Assembly (NCBI GenBank): GCA_902611475.1
Contig: CACLZW010000002.1
Coordinates: 1 to 64,000 of the forward strand
Length of the DNA: 64,000 nt
Direction: 5' to 3'
DNA from: an uncultured Alphaproteobacteria bacterium
GTDB lineage: Bacteria > Pseudomonadota > Alphaproteobacteria > Rhodobacterales > Rhodobacteraceae
In this document: positions 25,741-36,013 of the stretch, one piece after another
How the letters are laid out: each line of letters opens with the position of its first letter
Numbering within the stretch: position 1 is the stretch's first letter
Program-made: the position numbers and the translations under genes
The notes under the pieces: model-generated
The model's input: only the letters and a program-made list of their open reading frames with translations
Database searches by the model: none
What the model was told of the DNA's origin: nothing

Positions 25741-27096
25741 ATGGGCGGCATACCACACGATAAATATGAACCAAAAAAAGGATTTGAAACTTGGTTGGAC
25801 AATAGACTACCTGTCGGAAGACTTGTTTATGACACCTTAATGATTCCGACTCCAAAGAATTTGAACTGGATGTGGATATGGGGGATAGTTCTCACTTTTT
25901 GTCTCGTCCTTCAAATAATCACCGGTATTATTTTAGTGATGCACTATACGCCCCATGTCGATCATGCCTTTGACAGCGTTGAGCATATAATGCGTGATGT
26001 GAATGGTGGATGGGCTATTAGGTACATCCACGCTAATGGCGCTTCTCTGTTTTTTATAGCTGTTTACATGCATATCTTTAGGGGATTGTATTATGGTTCC
26101 TACAAAGAACCTCGGGAAGTAACCTGGATAATAGGTATGTTGATTTATTTGGCGATGATGGCGACAGCCTTTATGGGCTATGTACTTCCTTGGGGTCAAA
26201 TGTCTTTCTGGGGGGCTACAGTTATTACCGGTTTGTTTGGAGCTATCCCGTTCGTAGGGGAATCACTTCAGACGTGGCTGTTAGGCGGTCCAGCAGTAGA
26301 TAATGCTACGTTAACTCGATTTTTCAGCCTACATTACTTGCTACCATTTGTTATACTCGGGTTAGTTGCTACACACATATGGGCTTTTCATACTACTGGA
26401 AATAATAACCCAACCGGCGTAGAGGTTAGGCGGGGATCCAAAGAAGAGGCAGAGAAAGACACTCTTCCATTTTTTCCTTATTTCGTGATGAAAGACCTTG
26501 TTGCACTTGCGATTATTTTGGCAATCTTCGCTGCTATCGTGGGGTTTATTCCAAATTATCTTGGGCACCCTGATAATTACATTGAAGCTGATCCTCTAGT
26601 AACACCAGCCCACATTGTTCCGGAATGGTACTTTTTGCCATTCTATGCAATTCTTCGTGCTTTCACTGCTGATGTGTGGATCGTACAATTCACTTCATTC
26701 ATATCAGGGGGAATAATCGATGCAAAATTTTTTGGAGTTCTCGCTATGTTTGGTGCAATTGCAGTGATGGCGCTTGCTCCATGGCTAGACACTTCCTCTG
26801 TTCGCTCCGGAAGATATCGACCTCAATTCAAGTGGTGGTTTGCGTTATTAGTTTTAGATTTTTTTGTTCTGACCTGGGTAGGCGCTAAACCCGCAGAACA
26901 ACCCTATTCCACAATATCCCTTATAGGGTCCAGTTATTGGTTTGCTTACTTTTTAATTATACTTCCCTTACTGGGGATCACTGAAACCCCAGATGAGCAA
27001 CCCAAAACAATAGAGGAAGATTGGAACAAGAAATTGGAGAAAAGGGAAGCAAAGGAAAGTTCACCCAACGGAGGTGTGTATGAACCTGCAGAATAA
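25741..27096 (+). CDS. petB: Cytochrome b of the bc1 complex
   Basis: 451 aa with eight or more transmembrane helices. Haem-binding histidine pairs are in helices B and D ([20 protein letters not shown] and [20 protein letters not shown]), and the Qo motif PEWY appears in [35 protein letters not shown] is the conserved cd1 region. The length fits full-length alphaproteobacterial cytochrome b with a charged C-terminal tail. The 3' end overlaps petC by 17 bp. Confidence 0.97.
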   Translation: MGGIPHDKYEPKKGFETWLDNRLPVGRLVYDTLMIPTPKNLNWMWIWGIVLTFCLVLQIITGIILVMHYTPHVDHAFDSVEHIMRDVNGGWAIRYIHANGASLFFIAVYMHIFRGLYYGSYKEPREVTWIIGMLIYLAMMATAFMGYVLPWGQMSFWGATVITGLFGAIPFVGESLQTWLLGGPAVDNATLTRFFSLHYLLPFVILGLVATHIWAFHTTGNNNPTGVEVRRGSKEEAEKDTLPFFPYFVMKDLVALAIILAIFAAIVGFIPNYLGHPDNYIEADPLVTPAHIVPEWYFLPFYAILRAFTADVWIVQFTSFISGGIIDAKFFGVLAMFGAIAVMALAPWLDTSSVRSGRYRPQFKWWFALLVLDFFVLTWVGAKPAEQPYSTISLIGSSYWFAYFLIILPLLGITETPDEQPKTIEEDWNKKLEKREAKESSPNGGVYEPAE

Positions 27097-27838
27097 GACT
27101 TTCATAAAGGGCGTTATTTGTAAATTTGTCCTACTAACTCAGTTAATCTTTATAGGTCAGGCCTATTCCGCTGGGCCAGTTGGAAAAATAGATAACGTCG
27201 ATTTTTCATTTGAAGGAGTCTTTGGGACATATGATAAAAAGCAATTACAGCGTGGACTTCAAGTCTTCACTGAGGTATGCGCAGGGTGTCATGGGCTGAC
27301 ACATGTGGCATATCGTAATCTTGGTGACAAGGGTGGACCTGAATTACCTCCTGAGCAAGTGAAAGCGTATGCTGCTCAGTTTGATGTTTATGACCCTGAC
27401 ATTGACGATGATAGGAGCGCGGTACCCTCTGATTACTTTAGCGGATCAATGGTGGAAAACGCTCCCAATTTAAGCCTAATGGCTAAAGCGCGCGTGGGAG
27501 GGGCGGAATATATTGTTTCGCTGCTGAAAAGTTATACTGAAGAAGAGAAAGAGCAAGCTGGCTCTGTTTTATATGGCAACAAATTGTATCCTGGTGGATG
27601 GATTGCTATGTCTCAGCCTCTTTGGGGCGACGATGTAGAATATATGGATGGAACTGAGGCTACTCTCCAGCAAGAAGCTGAAGATGTAGCGGCATTTTTA
27701 ATGTGGGCTGCGGAGCCAAAGTTGAACGTGAGGAAGGAAACGGGCTTTAGGGCGGTACTACTACTATTGCTTCTTTCTGTATTGTTATATTTTACGAATA
27801 AAAAGCTTTGGGCACCACACAAGTACAAAAAAGTTTAA
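27080..27838 (+). CDS. petC: Cytochrome c1 of the bc1 complex
   Basis: 252 aa from ATG 27080, preceded by GGAGG at good spacing; a GTG six bases earlier is possible. The signal peptide runs to about residue 27 (AYSAGP). Haem c is attached at CAGCHG (near residue 71). [15 protein letters not shown] and [20 protein letters not shown] segments carry the Met ligand region. The C-terminal anchor is [18 protein letters not shown]. It completes petABC; the electron acceptor would be a soluble or membrane cytochrome c. Confidence 0.96.
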   Translation: MNLQNKTFIKGVICKFVLLTQLIFIGQAYSAGPVGKIDNVDFSFEGVFGTYDKKQLQRGLQVFTEVCAGCHGLTHVAYRNLGDKGGPELPPEQVKAYAAQFDVYDPDIDDDRSAVPSDYFSGSMVENAPNLSLMAKARVGGAEYIVSLLKSYTEEEKEQAGSVLYGNKLYPGGWIAMSQPLWGDDVEYMDGTEATLQQEAEDVAAFLMWAAEPKLNVRKETGFRAVLLLLLLSVLLYFTNKKLWAPHKYKKV

Positions 27839-27915
27839 TTTAGTAGGCAGCAAGCTTTTTTCATCTATTATTGATTTATTTACTGACAAAAATCTAAATA
27901 GAAAGATTGTTGGAA

Positions 27916-29016
27916 ATGTCGATTAATTCATTTGGCCGCTTTTTTAAAGTAACTACCTGGGGGGAAAGTCACGGGAGCGCAATTGGAGCAACAGTTGATG
28001 GGTGCCCGCCCGGCGTAGAACTTAGTGAAGCCGATATACAACCTTGGTTAGACAGAAGAAGGCCGGGCCAAAGCAAATATACGACCCAAAGAAAAGAATT
28101 GGATAAGGTTAAGATACTCTCAGGAACATTTGAAGGCGTAACCACAGGCACTCCAATTCAACTATTCATTGAAAATCAAGATCAAAGATCAAAGGACTAT
28201 AGTGAAATTGCAAATACATTTAGACCAGGTCACGCAGACCTTACATATCACCTTAAATATGGAATAAGAGACTATAGAGGAGGCGGAAGATCTTCAGCAA
28301 GAGAAACAGCATCTAGAGTAGCGGCTGGAGGAATAGCTAGAAAGATTCTAGCAGATATCGCTCCAGACATAGAGATAACAGGCTATCTGATCCGAATTGG
28401 AAAATTGGAAATTGATAGAGAAAATTTTTCTGAAACTACAATTCAAGAAAATGACTTTTGGTGTCCTGATAAAACTATGGTTCCAAATTGGGAGAAATAT
28501 ATAAAAGAACTTCGTAAGAGTGGTAATTCTGTTGGTGCAATGATTGAAATCATTGCTAAGGGCGTACCCGCAGGGCTGGGAGCGCCCTTATACGCAAAGA
28601 TGGATTCAGATCTAGCAAGTGGTCTGATGTCCATAAATGCTGTGAAAGGTGTTGAGATAGGCATTGGTATGCGAGCTGCTGAGATTGAAGGAATAGAGAA
28701 TGCTGATGAAATCTTTTTTAAGGACGAAAAAATCTCTTTTACATCCAATAATGCCGGAGGTGTTTTGGGTGGTATAACTTCGGGTCAGGATATTGTTACA
28801 AGATTTGCTGTCAAGCCGACGTCATCAATTTTAAGCGAGAGAAAGTCAATTACAAAATCAGGATCTTCAACCACAGTTTCGACAAGAGGAAGACATGATC
28901 CGTGTGTAGGAATAAGAGCAGTGCCAGTAGGAGAAGCTATGGTAGCATGTATTATTTTGGATCATTTTTTACTACATAGGGGCCAAATTGGGCCCAATTC
29001 TGGCACTATATTATAG
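27916..29016 (+). CDS. aroC: Chorismate synthase
   Basis: 366 aa from ATG 27916 ([20 protein letters not shown]). Two TTG codons at 27907 and 27910 in the same frame could extend it by up to three residues. The final shikimate enzyme, FMN-dependent, makes chorismate from EPSP. Family signatures are [38 protein letters not shown], and [19 protein letters not shown]. The 3' end is 3 bp from the convergent tlyA stop. Confidence 0.96.
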   Translation: MSINSFGRFFKVTTWGESHGSAIGATVDGCPPGVELSEADIQPWLDRRRPGQSKYTTQRKELDKVKILSGTFEGVTTGTPIQLFIENQDQRSKDYSEIANTFRPGHADLTYHLKYGIRDYRGGGRSSARETASRVAAGGIARKILADIAPDIEITGYLIRIGKLEIDRENFSETTIQENDFWCPDKTMVPNWEKYIKELRKSGNSVGAMIEIIAKGVPAGLGAPLYAKMDSDLASGLMSINAVKGVEIGIGMRAAEIEGIENADEIFFKDEKISFTSNNAGGVLGGITSGQDIVTRFAVKPTSSILSERKSITKSGSSTTVSTRGRHDPCVGIRAVPVGEAMVACIILDHFLLHRGQIGPNSGTIL

Positions 29017-29019
29017 CAA

Positions 29020-29745
29020 TCAGCACTTTTTTAGATGTACGAAAATTTCCTGATTGCCTTTTTTTCCAGTAATATACGCTTTTCTGCACTTTACAAAATA
29101 TAAACTACTCTTTTCCAAGGATTTAAGGAAATGACCAAGTATTTTCTGAGTGTCTGTCTCCTTTTTTACTACACCATTTTTTGAAATATTCTGTTTTCCA
29201 ACTTCGAATTGAGGTTTATATAATAAAATAATATCCCCCTCTTTTCTTGCAACAGTTTCTATATCTGTAATAATTTTTGATAATGAAATAAAAGCAACAT
29301 CTACAACAACTAGGTCAAAGGAATCTTTCAGTCTTGATGAAATGTCTCTTATATCCGTTTGTTCTAATAAAGAAATCCGTGCGACATTTCTTAGACTTGA
29401 ATGAAGCTGATCTGTTCCAACGTCGACCGATGTAATTTTTTCTGCTCCCTCATAAAGCAGAACTTGTGTAAAGCCACCCGTGGACGAGCCTACATCCAAG
29501 GCCGTTTTCCCCTCAACCTTCACCTCAAAACTTTTTAGAGCTTCAAACAATTTTTTTCCGGCTCGACTTACCCACTGCTGTTGTTCAACTATAGAAACAC
29601 TTGATCCTGTTATAATTTCTTTTGCAGGTTTGTTACATATTTTTCCATTTAATAAAACAAATCCTTCCTTTATCAGCTCCTGAGCCCTATTTCTTGATCC
29701 TGCCAGACCCAATTCCATAATATATTGATCTAATCTTATTTTCAT
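29020..29745 (-). CDS. tlyA: TlyA family rRNA 2'-O-methyltransferase
   Basis: 241 aa. N-terminal S4 RNA-binding domain (RLDQYIMELGLAGSRNRAQE, residues 3-22) followed by a FtsJ-like SAM domain with ALDVGSSTGGFTQVLL (about residue 79), DVGTDQLH and DLVVVDVAFISL. TlyA enzymes methylate ribose in 16S and 23S rRNA; the haemolysin name is historical. It is divergent from hemF. Confidence 0.92.
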   Translation of the reverse strand: MKIRLDQYIMELGLAGSRNRAQELIKEGFVLLNGKICNKPAKEIITGSSVSIVEQQQWVSRAGKKLFEALKSFEVKVEGKTALDVGSSTGGFTQVLLYEGAEKITSVDVGTDQLHSSLRNVARISLLEQTDIRDISSRLKDSFDLVVVDVAFISLSKIITDIETVARKEGDIILLYKPQFEVGKQNISKNGVVKKETDTQKILGHFLKSLEKSSLYFVKCRKAYITGKKGNQEIFVHLKKC

Positions 29746-29815
29746 TTATCTAAAAGTACTTCGTATGCTATCTTATTAATAGCATTGTCTTTTTAAGATT
29801 AGAAAAATTGGGAAT

Positions 29816-30709
29816 ATGATGATAGGTCAGCAACAAAAAGATCAGGCAGAAAAATGGTTCAAAGATTTAAGGGATAAAATTTGCGAAGAGTTTGAAATAT
29901 TAGAAGAAGATCACTTAAAATTGTTTCCCAAGAGTGATGTGGCGGCAAAAAAATTTGAGAGAAAGAGTACAATAAGAGAAACAGACGACAAAGAAGATGG
30001 CGGTGGGGGCGTCATGGCAACGCTTAAAGATGGTCGAATATTTGAGAAAGTAGGCGTAAATGTTTCTGCAGTATATGGAAACCTTGCACCAGAAGCACAA
30101 AAGAGTATTACAGCTAGGAAAGCTATCCCCGAGCTCAAAGATGACCCCAGATTTTGGGCCTCAGGCATCAGCCTTGTAGCGCATATGAGAAATCCTCATA
30201 CGCCTGCCATACACCTTAATACAAGAATGTTTTGGACACCCCATGCATGGTGGTTTGGAGGAGGTACCGACTTAAATCCGTCGATAGAAAATGACGACGA
30301 TACGAATTTCTTTCATCAAACTCTGAAAAAGAAATGTGATAAGCATAATCAGAGTTACTACAAAAAGTTTAAGGAATGGGCTGATGAATATTTTTTCATA
30401 CCACATAGAAAAGTTGCAAGAGGAGTAGGAGGAATATTTTTTGATGATCTCTGCACTGGTGACTGGGAAAAGGATTTTTCTTTCACCAGAGATGTTGGAG
30501 AAGCATTTATTGAGGCTTATATACCGATAGTAAAAAAACACTATCTGAAAGATTGGACACCACAGGATAAGAAAATCCAAGAACAAAAGAGGGGCCTTTA
30601 CGCTGAATTTAACTTAGTTTACGACAGAGGTACAAAGTTTGGCTTACAAACAGGACACAATATAGATGCAGTATTAATGAGCTTACCTCCAACAGCAGAG
30701 TGGGTTTAG
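29816..30709 (+). CDS. hemF: Coproporphyrinogen III oxidase, oxygen-dependent
   Basis: 297 aa. It converts coproporphyrinogen III to protoporphyrinogen IX with O2 and marks aerobic haem synthesis. Family blocks visible: GGGGVMATLKDGRIFEKVGV, HMRNPHTPAIHLNTRMF with the conserved His/Arg, WWFGGGTDLNPS, GVGGIFFDDLCTGDW, RGLYAEFNLVYDRGTKFGLQ and the C-terminal LMSLPPTAEW. ATG at 29816 is taken; the adjacent ATG at 29819 is equivalent. It overlaps pcnB by 4 bp in convergent orientation. Confidence 0.96.
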   Translation: MMIGQQQKDQAEKWFKDLRDKICEEFEILEEDHLKLFPKSDVAAKKFERKSTIRETDDKEDGGGGVMATLKDGRIFEKVGVNVSAVYGNLAPEAQKSITARKAIPELKDDPRFWASGISLVAHMRNPHTPAIHLNTRMFWTPHAWWFGGGTDLNPSIENDDDTNFFHQTLKKKCDKHNQSYYKKFKEWADEYFFIPHRKVARGVGGIFFDDLCTGDWEKDFSFTRDVGEAFIEAYIPIVKKHYLKDWTPQDKKIQEQKRGLYAEFNLVYDRGTKFGLQTGHNIDAVLMSLPPTAEWV

Positions 30710-31866
30710 CTCAGCAAACTTAGCAACTTTTCTTTAGATGCTTTGAACCCAGAACCTATCCAAAATGTTTCCATTAGATTTATTTTCTCTTTAGTTGTAT
30801 TTAAGTTTTTCATCAAAGGATAAACATCTGAGAACTTTATTGGAAAAATTTTTCTAGATGCTTTCTTTATTTTCTCTATATCTTCGGCAGTTATTATAAA
30901 TCCTTCTTTGACTTCTTTTATTATTAGCAAATCTATGCTGGCTTTTTCACCTAATTTGTACCCTAAATAATTAGGATTATGGTCCAGACCTAATAGATTA
31001 TTTAATTGATTGAAATATTTTTTTTCTTTTTTTATCATAAGAGGGATCGAGGTCTTCATCTCGAGAGCTAATAATCTCCTTACCAAAGATGGTGTCAAAT
31101 TAAACCTCTTCTCCAATTTTTCTAATTTAAGGAGTGCGGACTGAGAGTAAATTCCGAACAATTTTTTATAAAGATCGACTTTATTCATGAGCTTTAAAGC
31201 AAAAGATGGAGACCTAGCAAGAAGTATTTTTCTAATCTCTGAAGCTACCCTTTCATAACTTAAGTCACTTATTCCATTGATATGCTTTTTGATAATCGGT
31301 AACTTGTTTGAAGGAACATTTTCATCTTTTAAATCTAAGACTGCAACAAACCGAAAAAATCGTAATATCCTTAAATAATCTTCTTTTATTCTAAACTCAG
31401 GATCACCTATAAAGTCTAACTTTATTTTATTTAAATCTTTTAAATTTCCTAATGGATCGATTATTTGCCCACTATAGGAGCAATAAATAGCGTTAATAGT
31501 AAAGTCACGTCGTTTTGCATCCTCTTCAATATTTTCAACAAACTCAATATCAGCCGCCCTACCGAAAGTTCGGATGTCTTTCCTAAAAGATGTTATTTGG
31601 AAATTTCTTTTTTTATTTCTAACTGTCAAGCAACCGTACTTTAGTGCTCTATCATCAAACCTTATTTGGTTTTGATCAAAAATTTGTTTTAGTTGCTCAA
31701 CGCTTAAAGAAGTGGTTAGATCGATATCATTAAACTTTTTATACCCGAGTAATAAATCCCTAATTGCTCCTCCAACAATATAGCATTCCTTTCCTGATGA
31801 ACTAAGTAGACGCATAAGTTCCTTTAGCTCTGAACCGAAAACCTTTTCTACATTCACTTTTTTCAT
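30706..31866 (-). CDS. CCA tRNA nucleotidyltransferase / poly(A) polymerase family
   Basis: 386 aa class II nucleotidyltransferase. GGAIRDLLLGYKKFNDIDL (about residues 32-50) carries the GG and DxD metal motifs; RRDFTINAIYCS and DYLRILRFFRF are family motifs B-D. Alphaproteobacterial members at this locus are usually annotated as CCA-adding enzymes, which would be needed for tRNAs lacking encoded CCA. It follows nudL by 9 bp, and hslO-nudL-pcnB reads as one operon. Confidence 0.9.
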   Translation of the reverse strand: MKKVNVEKVFGSELKELMRLLSSSGKECYIVGGAIRDLLLGYKKFNDIDLTTSLSVEQLKQIFDQNQIRFDDRALKYGCLTVRNKKRNFQITSFRKDIRTFGRAADIEFVENIEEDAKRRDFTINAIYCSYSGQIIDPLGNLKDLNKIKLDFIGDPEFRIKEDYLRILRFFRFVAVLDLKDENVPSNKLPIIKKHINGISDLSYERVASEIRKILLARSPSFALKLMNKVDLYKKLFGIYSQSALLKLEKLEKRFNLTPSLVRRLLALEMKTSIPLMIKKEKKYFNQLNNLLGLDHNPNYLGYKLGEKASIDLLIIKEVKEGFIITAEDIEKIKKASRKIFPIKFSDVYPLMKNLNTTKEKINLMETFWIGSGFKASKEKLLSLLS

Positions 31867-31875
31867 ATTATCTCT

Positions 31876-32511
31876 CTAACTTGAGAAAATTTTTGAGAAA
31901 TTATAAAGAATTCTTGCTGTCGCACCCCAAATATAATACGGCCCGTAAGGAACCGCCAAAAATGATCTTTTCTCTCCATTCCAAGTAAAAGAATGCTCCG
32001 AATACCTTTTACTATCCAATAAAAACTCAAGTGGTACTTTAAATACTTCGGACACCTCCTCTGAGCTATTTATTTGAATTTCATATCCACTTACAATTCC
32101 AATAAACGGGAATATCCTGAAACCAGTTATTGTTTCATGTGATGGTAAAGAACCAATTAAAAACACATTTAGCGAGCTTAAACCGATTTCTTCAAAAGCT
32201 TCTCTTAGCGCTGTAACGTCAAGACTTTTATCTTTATCATCAAACTTGCCTCCCGGAAAAGAAATTTGTCCCGAATGCTTTTTCATATTCATTGAACGGC
32301 GAGTTAAAATAACTTGCCACATAGAATTTTCATATTGTAATGGAACCAGGACTGAAGCGGGGTGTAAATTTATATTTGTTCTATTTTGTTTAAGGTGTAA
32401 ATCAAAGGTGGTATCCGCTTTTCTCGTAAAATCGTTATGATAGTCAGTAGGGTTGATAATACCCCTTATTTTTTCTATTAATTCTTCTTTTTTTGAAAAA
32501 TCAACCTTCAT
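31876..32511 (-). CDS. Nudix hydrolase, CoA pyrophosphatase type (NudL)
   Basis: 211 aa from ATG 32511 (MKVDFSKKEELIEKI); a start at 32595 would lie deep in hslO. The Nudix box is GGKFDDKDKSLDVTALREAFEEIGL. The preceding LTRRSMNMKKHSGQISFPGG matches the NuCoA/YeaB signature, which marks CoA pyrophosphatases. It overlaps the hslO 3' end by 11 bp, implying translational coupling, and is followed by the CCA transferase. Confidence 0.88.
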   Translation of the reverse strand: MKVDFSKKEELIEKIRGIINPTDYHNDFTRKADTTFDLHLKQNRTNINLHPASVLVPLQYENSMWQVILTRRSMNMKKHSGQISFPGGKFDDKDKSLDVTALREAFEEIGLSSLNVFLIGSLPSHETITGFRIFPFIGIVSGYEIQINSSEEVSEVFKVPLEFLLDSKRYSEHSFTWNGEKRSFLAVPYGPYYIWGATARILYNFSKIFSS

Positions 32512-33394
32512 AGTAATCAAGAATTTGTTTAAGTGAAAACTGAAATTTTCGTCCACAGAATTGACAGTTTGCAGAAATTTTTTCCTTCTTATCATACATA
32601 TCTTCTAGCTGCTCTTTTGGATATTTAGATAAAGTGTTGAGTAGTGTTTTTCGTTTACAAGAGCATCCAAATTTTATCTTTGTCTCTTTAAATACTGTTA
32701 ATGCGCTGTGTTGGAAAATATTATCCAAAAATTGATATTGATTAAATTCTGCATTCATAGAATCTTTTATTTGTTCAGTTATTCTTTCCTTTAAAATATC
32801 CCAACTTTTGTCATCAATATATTTGTTATCATGCTCGTCTGGCAATGCTTGTAACATAAACCCAGAGGCAATCCAATTTCTTCCACTTTTTGCACTGTGC
32901 TTCTTTGTAATATTCAAGCCAAAGAATGTTTTAATTTGTTCTGACTGAAAAAAATAATTTTCAGCTGATTTACTGAGACTGCCTTCGATAATTGGGGTTA
33001 TGCCCTGATATGGCTCCATATTTTTCCCTTGATCAATAGTAATTGCGAATAATCCTGAATCGAGATTTAAATGCGTAGCTTCTTTATCATAATCTGCATA
33101 TGCTCTTATATTTGCAGGCTTTCCCTTATCCTTTGGGGCATAATAATCTGTTGCCAACAACTTTATACTTTCATTGCCTCTTATCTGTAATGAAAGTCTC
33201 CATCTTATTTTAATCATCTCTCCTATTAAAACAGTAAGTAGTAGTGCTTCGAATAGGAGTTTACAAACTTTATCAGGGAATCGATGATGTCTTATTGTAT
33301 CAGAAGCTAACTTCTCTATTCGTGCAAAACGACCTCTTAGATTTTTATCATCAATCTGGAATGGTAAAACTGAGTCTAAAAAATTGTTTTTCAT
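32501..33394 (-). CDS. hslO: Hsp33 redox-regulated chaperone
   Basis: 297 aa. Holdase chaperone activated when the C-terminal zinc site is oxidised. The ligands are visible as GCSCKRKTLLNTL (CxC, about residue 241) and CQFCGRKF (CxxC, about residue 275). N-terminal blocks ALLLTVLIGEMIKIRWRLSL and RAYADYD fit the family, though the usual GxGxL-type strand is divergent. First gene of the hslO-nudL-pcnB run. Confidence 0.92.
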   Translation of the reverse strand: MKNNFLDSVLPFQIDDKNLRGRFARIEKLASDTIRHHRFPDKVCKLLFEALLLTVLIGEMIKIRWRLSLQIRGNESIKLLATDYYAPKDKGKPANIRAYADYDKEATHLNLDSGLFAITIDQGKNMEPYQGITPIIEGSLSKSAENYFFQSEQIKTFFGLNITKKHSAKSGRNWIASGFMLQALPDEHDNKYIDDKSWDILKERITEQIKDSMNAEFNQYQFLDNIFQHSALTVFKETKIKFGCSCKRKTLLNTLSKYPKEQLEDMYDKKEKISANCQFCGRKFQFSLKQILDYYEG

Positions 33395-33472
33395 ATACTT
33401 CGTTTTTATTTAGTGTTTATTGATGTTTATTTAATATTAAATGCGAAAACAACAACAATTCGGTAGTAAGCG

Positions 33473-33907
33473 TTGAAGCTGTTTGGTGAAAGAGTTAATT
33501 ACAAAATTAAATACCAGAGAAGAGCTGGTGCCTATGGTATTATTTTGCAAAAGAATGACTTAATTTTAACAGAGCAAATAACTAAAGAGAATGGTATAGA
33601 GCTTCAACTACCTGGAGGAGGCACCAATGAGAATGAGTCCCTCATTCGTGCTCTTTATCGAGAGGTAATAGAAGAAACAGGTTGGGGCATTAAAGTTCTT
33701 AAAAAAGAAGGAATATTCCAACGTTTTACATACATGCCGGAATATAAAATTTGGGCCCATAAAATATGCCATGTTTACCGATGTGCCGCAACGATGAGGA
33801 AAACAGAACACCTTGAGAAAAATCATCGCTCTGTAATTATAAACAAAAAAAAAGCTTTGGAAAAAGTTGTCGATAGTGGGTTCAAATATTTTATTCAAAA
33901 CATATAG
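33473..33907 (+). CDS. Nudix hydrolase
   Basis: 144 aa. The Nudix box is GGGTNENESLIRALYREVIEETGW (residues about 46-69), a full match to GX5EX7REUXEEXGU. The N-terminal AGAYGIILQKNDLILTEQ is the usual first strand. The substrate is not deducible; alkyl or nucleoside diphosphate derivatives are typical. The start is TTG at 33473. It ends 1 bp before the convergent murein transglycosylase stop. Confidence 0.85.
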   Translation: MKLFGERVNYKIKYQRRAGAYGIILQKNDLILTEQITKENGIELQLPGGGTNENESLIRALYREVIEETGWGIKVLKKEGIFQRFTYMPEYKIWAHKICHVYRCAATMRKTEHLEKNHRSVIINKKKALEKVVDSGFKYFIQNI

Positions 33908-35107
33908 CTAATTTATTAGGAGCTTTCTTAGGAGCTCTTTTGTTGGCCAACTGTCTGCTGAAAGTCCAAATTCTAATTGAACCGACCTAACAGCCTGTCT
34001 AGTCTTTGCACCTAGTATTCCGTCTACTTTTCCAACATCATACCCTTTAGATCTTAGAATGTTTTGTAATTTTATCATTGCTTCAATATCTAAAATATCA
34101 GATGGGTTGTTATGCTTATATTTTTTTGCTCCACCAAGTCTTTTAGCTAAGTGAGCAGCTGTAACGGTATAGATGAAGCTATCGTTCCATTTCAAATAAA
34201 CTTCAAAATTTTTAAATGCCAGAAATGCTGGACCTTTCTTTCCCTGGGGCAATAAGAGCGTTGAATAAAGGTTTTCATCTATTTTCAATTTTTCTCTTCT
34301 TAATTTAAGGCCTAAGTTTTCCCAATCTTTAAGAGCTCTTCCCCTTCCAAATCCCGCTAATTCCCAATAAAAGTCTTTCGGTAATATCACTTCCTCTAAC
34401 CAAGCCTCTCCCTTTGCCCAACCCATATGGTTTATCAAATTGGCTGCTGTTAAAATGGCATCTTCAGGCGTTTCCTTTAAAGAAATCTTGCCGTCCTTGT
34501 TACCGTCAATACCAAATTCCAAAATATCCTGCGGTAACATCTGAACTTGCCCTATTTCTCCTGCCCAAGCTCCTTTTGTATCGTAATCAATATCGCCACG
34601 CTCAATCAATTGCATTGCTGCAATGAATTCAGGCTGAAAGAGCTCGGGTCTTCTACAATCAAATGCTAGGGAAGCTAAGGAATTAAGAGTATTAAAATTT
34701 CCTTGAACAGCTCCAAAATCAGTCTCCATAGCCCAAAAAGCCGTAATCACTTCTTTTGGTACTCCATATATAGCAAAGGCTTTATTAAAAACAGTTTGAT
34801 ATTTTTTGAATTGTTTTTTCCCGTTTACCAATCTGTAATCATTTATTGCTCTTTTGGAGAAATCAAGGAAGCTCAATTTGAAACTTCTTTGTTTTCTATC
34901 AAGTTTAATAATGGCCGGGTTAAATTCTGCTCGTCTAATGGTTTTTTTTACCACTTCAGTACTTATACCGATACCAGTTGCATACCTTTCTGTTTCTTTT
35001 AAAAAACCACTAAAATCCCCTCCACAATTAGTAAACGTATTGCCCAATACAACTGACGGCAAGCTAAATATCAGTAAAAAAACTAAAGATTTAAGATTTG
35101 GTTTCAT
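33908..35107 (-). CDS. Lytic murein transglycosylase, MltB family, with peptidoglycan-binding domain
   Basis: 399 aa. Signal peptide to about residue 22 (VVLGNT), not a lipobox. The SLT2 domain has the catalytic Glu in FWAMETDFGAVQGNFNTLNS (near residue 129) and WAGEIGQVQMLPQDILEFG. A C-terminal PG_binding_1 domain (about residues 340-397: LQNILRSKGYDVGKVDGILG) attaches it to murein. It cleaves glycan strands to anhydro-muropeptides. It follows dapB by 8 bp, both being cell-wall genes. Confidence 0.93.
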   Translation of the reverse strand: MKPNLKSLVFLLIFSLPSVVLGNTFTNCGGDFSGFLKETERYATGIGISTEVVKKTIRRAEFNPAIIKLDRKQRSFKLSFLDFSKRAINDYRLVNGKKQFKKYQTVFNKAFAIYGVPKEVITAFWAMETDFGAVQGNFNTLNSLASLAFDCRRPELFQPEFIAAMQLIERGDIDYDTKGAWAGEIGQVQMLPQDILEFGIDGNKDGKISLKETPEDAILTAANLINHMGWAKGEAWLEEVILPKDFYWELAGFGRGRALKDWENLGLKLRREKLKIDENLYSTLLLPQGKKGPAFLAFKNFEVYLKWNDSFIYTVTAAHLAKRLGGAKKYKHNNPSDILDIEAMIKLQNILRSKGYDVGKVDGILGAKTRQAVRSVQLEFGLSADSWPTKELLRKLLIN

Positions 35108-35115
35108 GTATTTAA

Positions 35116-35928
35116 CTACCTCAAGTTTAAAACATTTAACATGTCATATAGACCTGGATCCTTTTCTTTAGACCACAAGGCTGCTTTTATTGCTCCGTTT
35201 ACAAAAATATCTCTGGAGAATGCTTCATGTTTAATAGATATTCGTTCCGAGTCAGATGTAAAAGAAACTTCGTGTTCACCAACTACGCCACCACCCCTAA
35301 GGGAAGCAAAACCTATTGAGCCTTTTTGTCGACCATCTGATATGCCATCACGTACTGCTACTCTCAATTCTGGCAGGCCTTTTCCTTTGCCTCTAGCTGC
35401 CGCTTCACCTAGCATTAAAGCAGTCCCAGAGGGTGCATCAACTTTATCTCGATGATGCATTTCCAAAATTTCTATATCAAAATCTTGGTCTAGAGAAGAT
35501 GAAATCTTCTCGACTAAGCTGGTTAATACATTTATTCCTAGGCTCATATTTCCTGCCTTAACAATCACTACTCTCTCTGCATACTCGCTGATCTCATTTT
35601 CTTGTCCTAGGTCAAAGCCAGTTGTACCAATTATATGGGCAGTATCGGTCTGTGCACAAACCTTGACACACTCCAATGAAGTGTCTGGAGTACTAAAATC
35701 GATAACAGCTTCTGCACCCTCTAAAGCCAATTTTAAATCATCCGTTATCAAAATATTATTAGGTCTACCTAGAAGTTTTTCCCCACAATCTTGTCCTATC
35801 CATCCGTGCCCTTTATGCTCCACAACAAAGTGTAGGTCTATGGTGGAAGATTCAGTAATTTTTTTTATTATTTTAGATCCCATTCGACCTGAAGCCCCTA
35901 AGACACTTACTTTGAAACGATTTTTCAT
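35116..35928 (-). CDS. dapB: 4-hydroxy-tetrahydrodipicolinate reductase
   Basis: 270 aa from ATG 35928, preceded by GAGG; the TTG-type extension to 35943 lacks one. NAD(P)H-binding LGASGRMGSKII opens the protein, and the catalytic/substrate motif EMHHRDKVDAPSGTAL (His-His, Lys; near residue 150) is complete. C-terminal RGGGVVGEHEVSF is typical. It works in lysine/diaminopimelate synthesis. It is divergent from rbfA. Confidence 0.95.
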   Translation of the reverse strand: MKNRFKVSVLGASGRMGSKIIKKITESSTIDLHFVVEHKGHGWIGQDCGEKLLGRPNNILITDDLKLALEGAEAVIDFSTPDTSLECVKVCAQTDTAHIIGTTGFDLGQENEISEYAERVVIVKAGNMSLGINVLTSLVEKISSSLDQDFDIEILEMHHRDKVDAPSGTALMLGEAAARGKGKGLPELRVAVRDGISDGRQKGSIGFASLRGGGVVGEHEVSFTSDSERISIKHEAFSRDIFVNGAIKAALWSKEKDPGLYDMLNVLNLR

Positions 35929-36013
35929 ATTTTTCCTCAACAAATAATTGAATAATCTCCAATTTAATTTTAGTAGTTAGTATAGACCAATCGTTATACT
36001 GGATGAAGCTAAT

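Noticed and set aside
28980..29000. GGGCC...GGGCCC palindrome near the aroC end as a terminator
   Set aside because: It lies inside the aroC coding sequence, with no T tract.
33910..33945. AGGAGCTTTCTTAGGAGCTCT inverted/direct repeat after the Nudix gene as terminator
   Set aside because: It lies in the coding end of the transglycosylase and forms a weak stem.
35141..35455. 104-aa plus-strand frame inside dapB
   Set aside because: It is antisense to a complete dapB with all catalytic motifs and has no ribosome site or known family.
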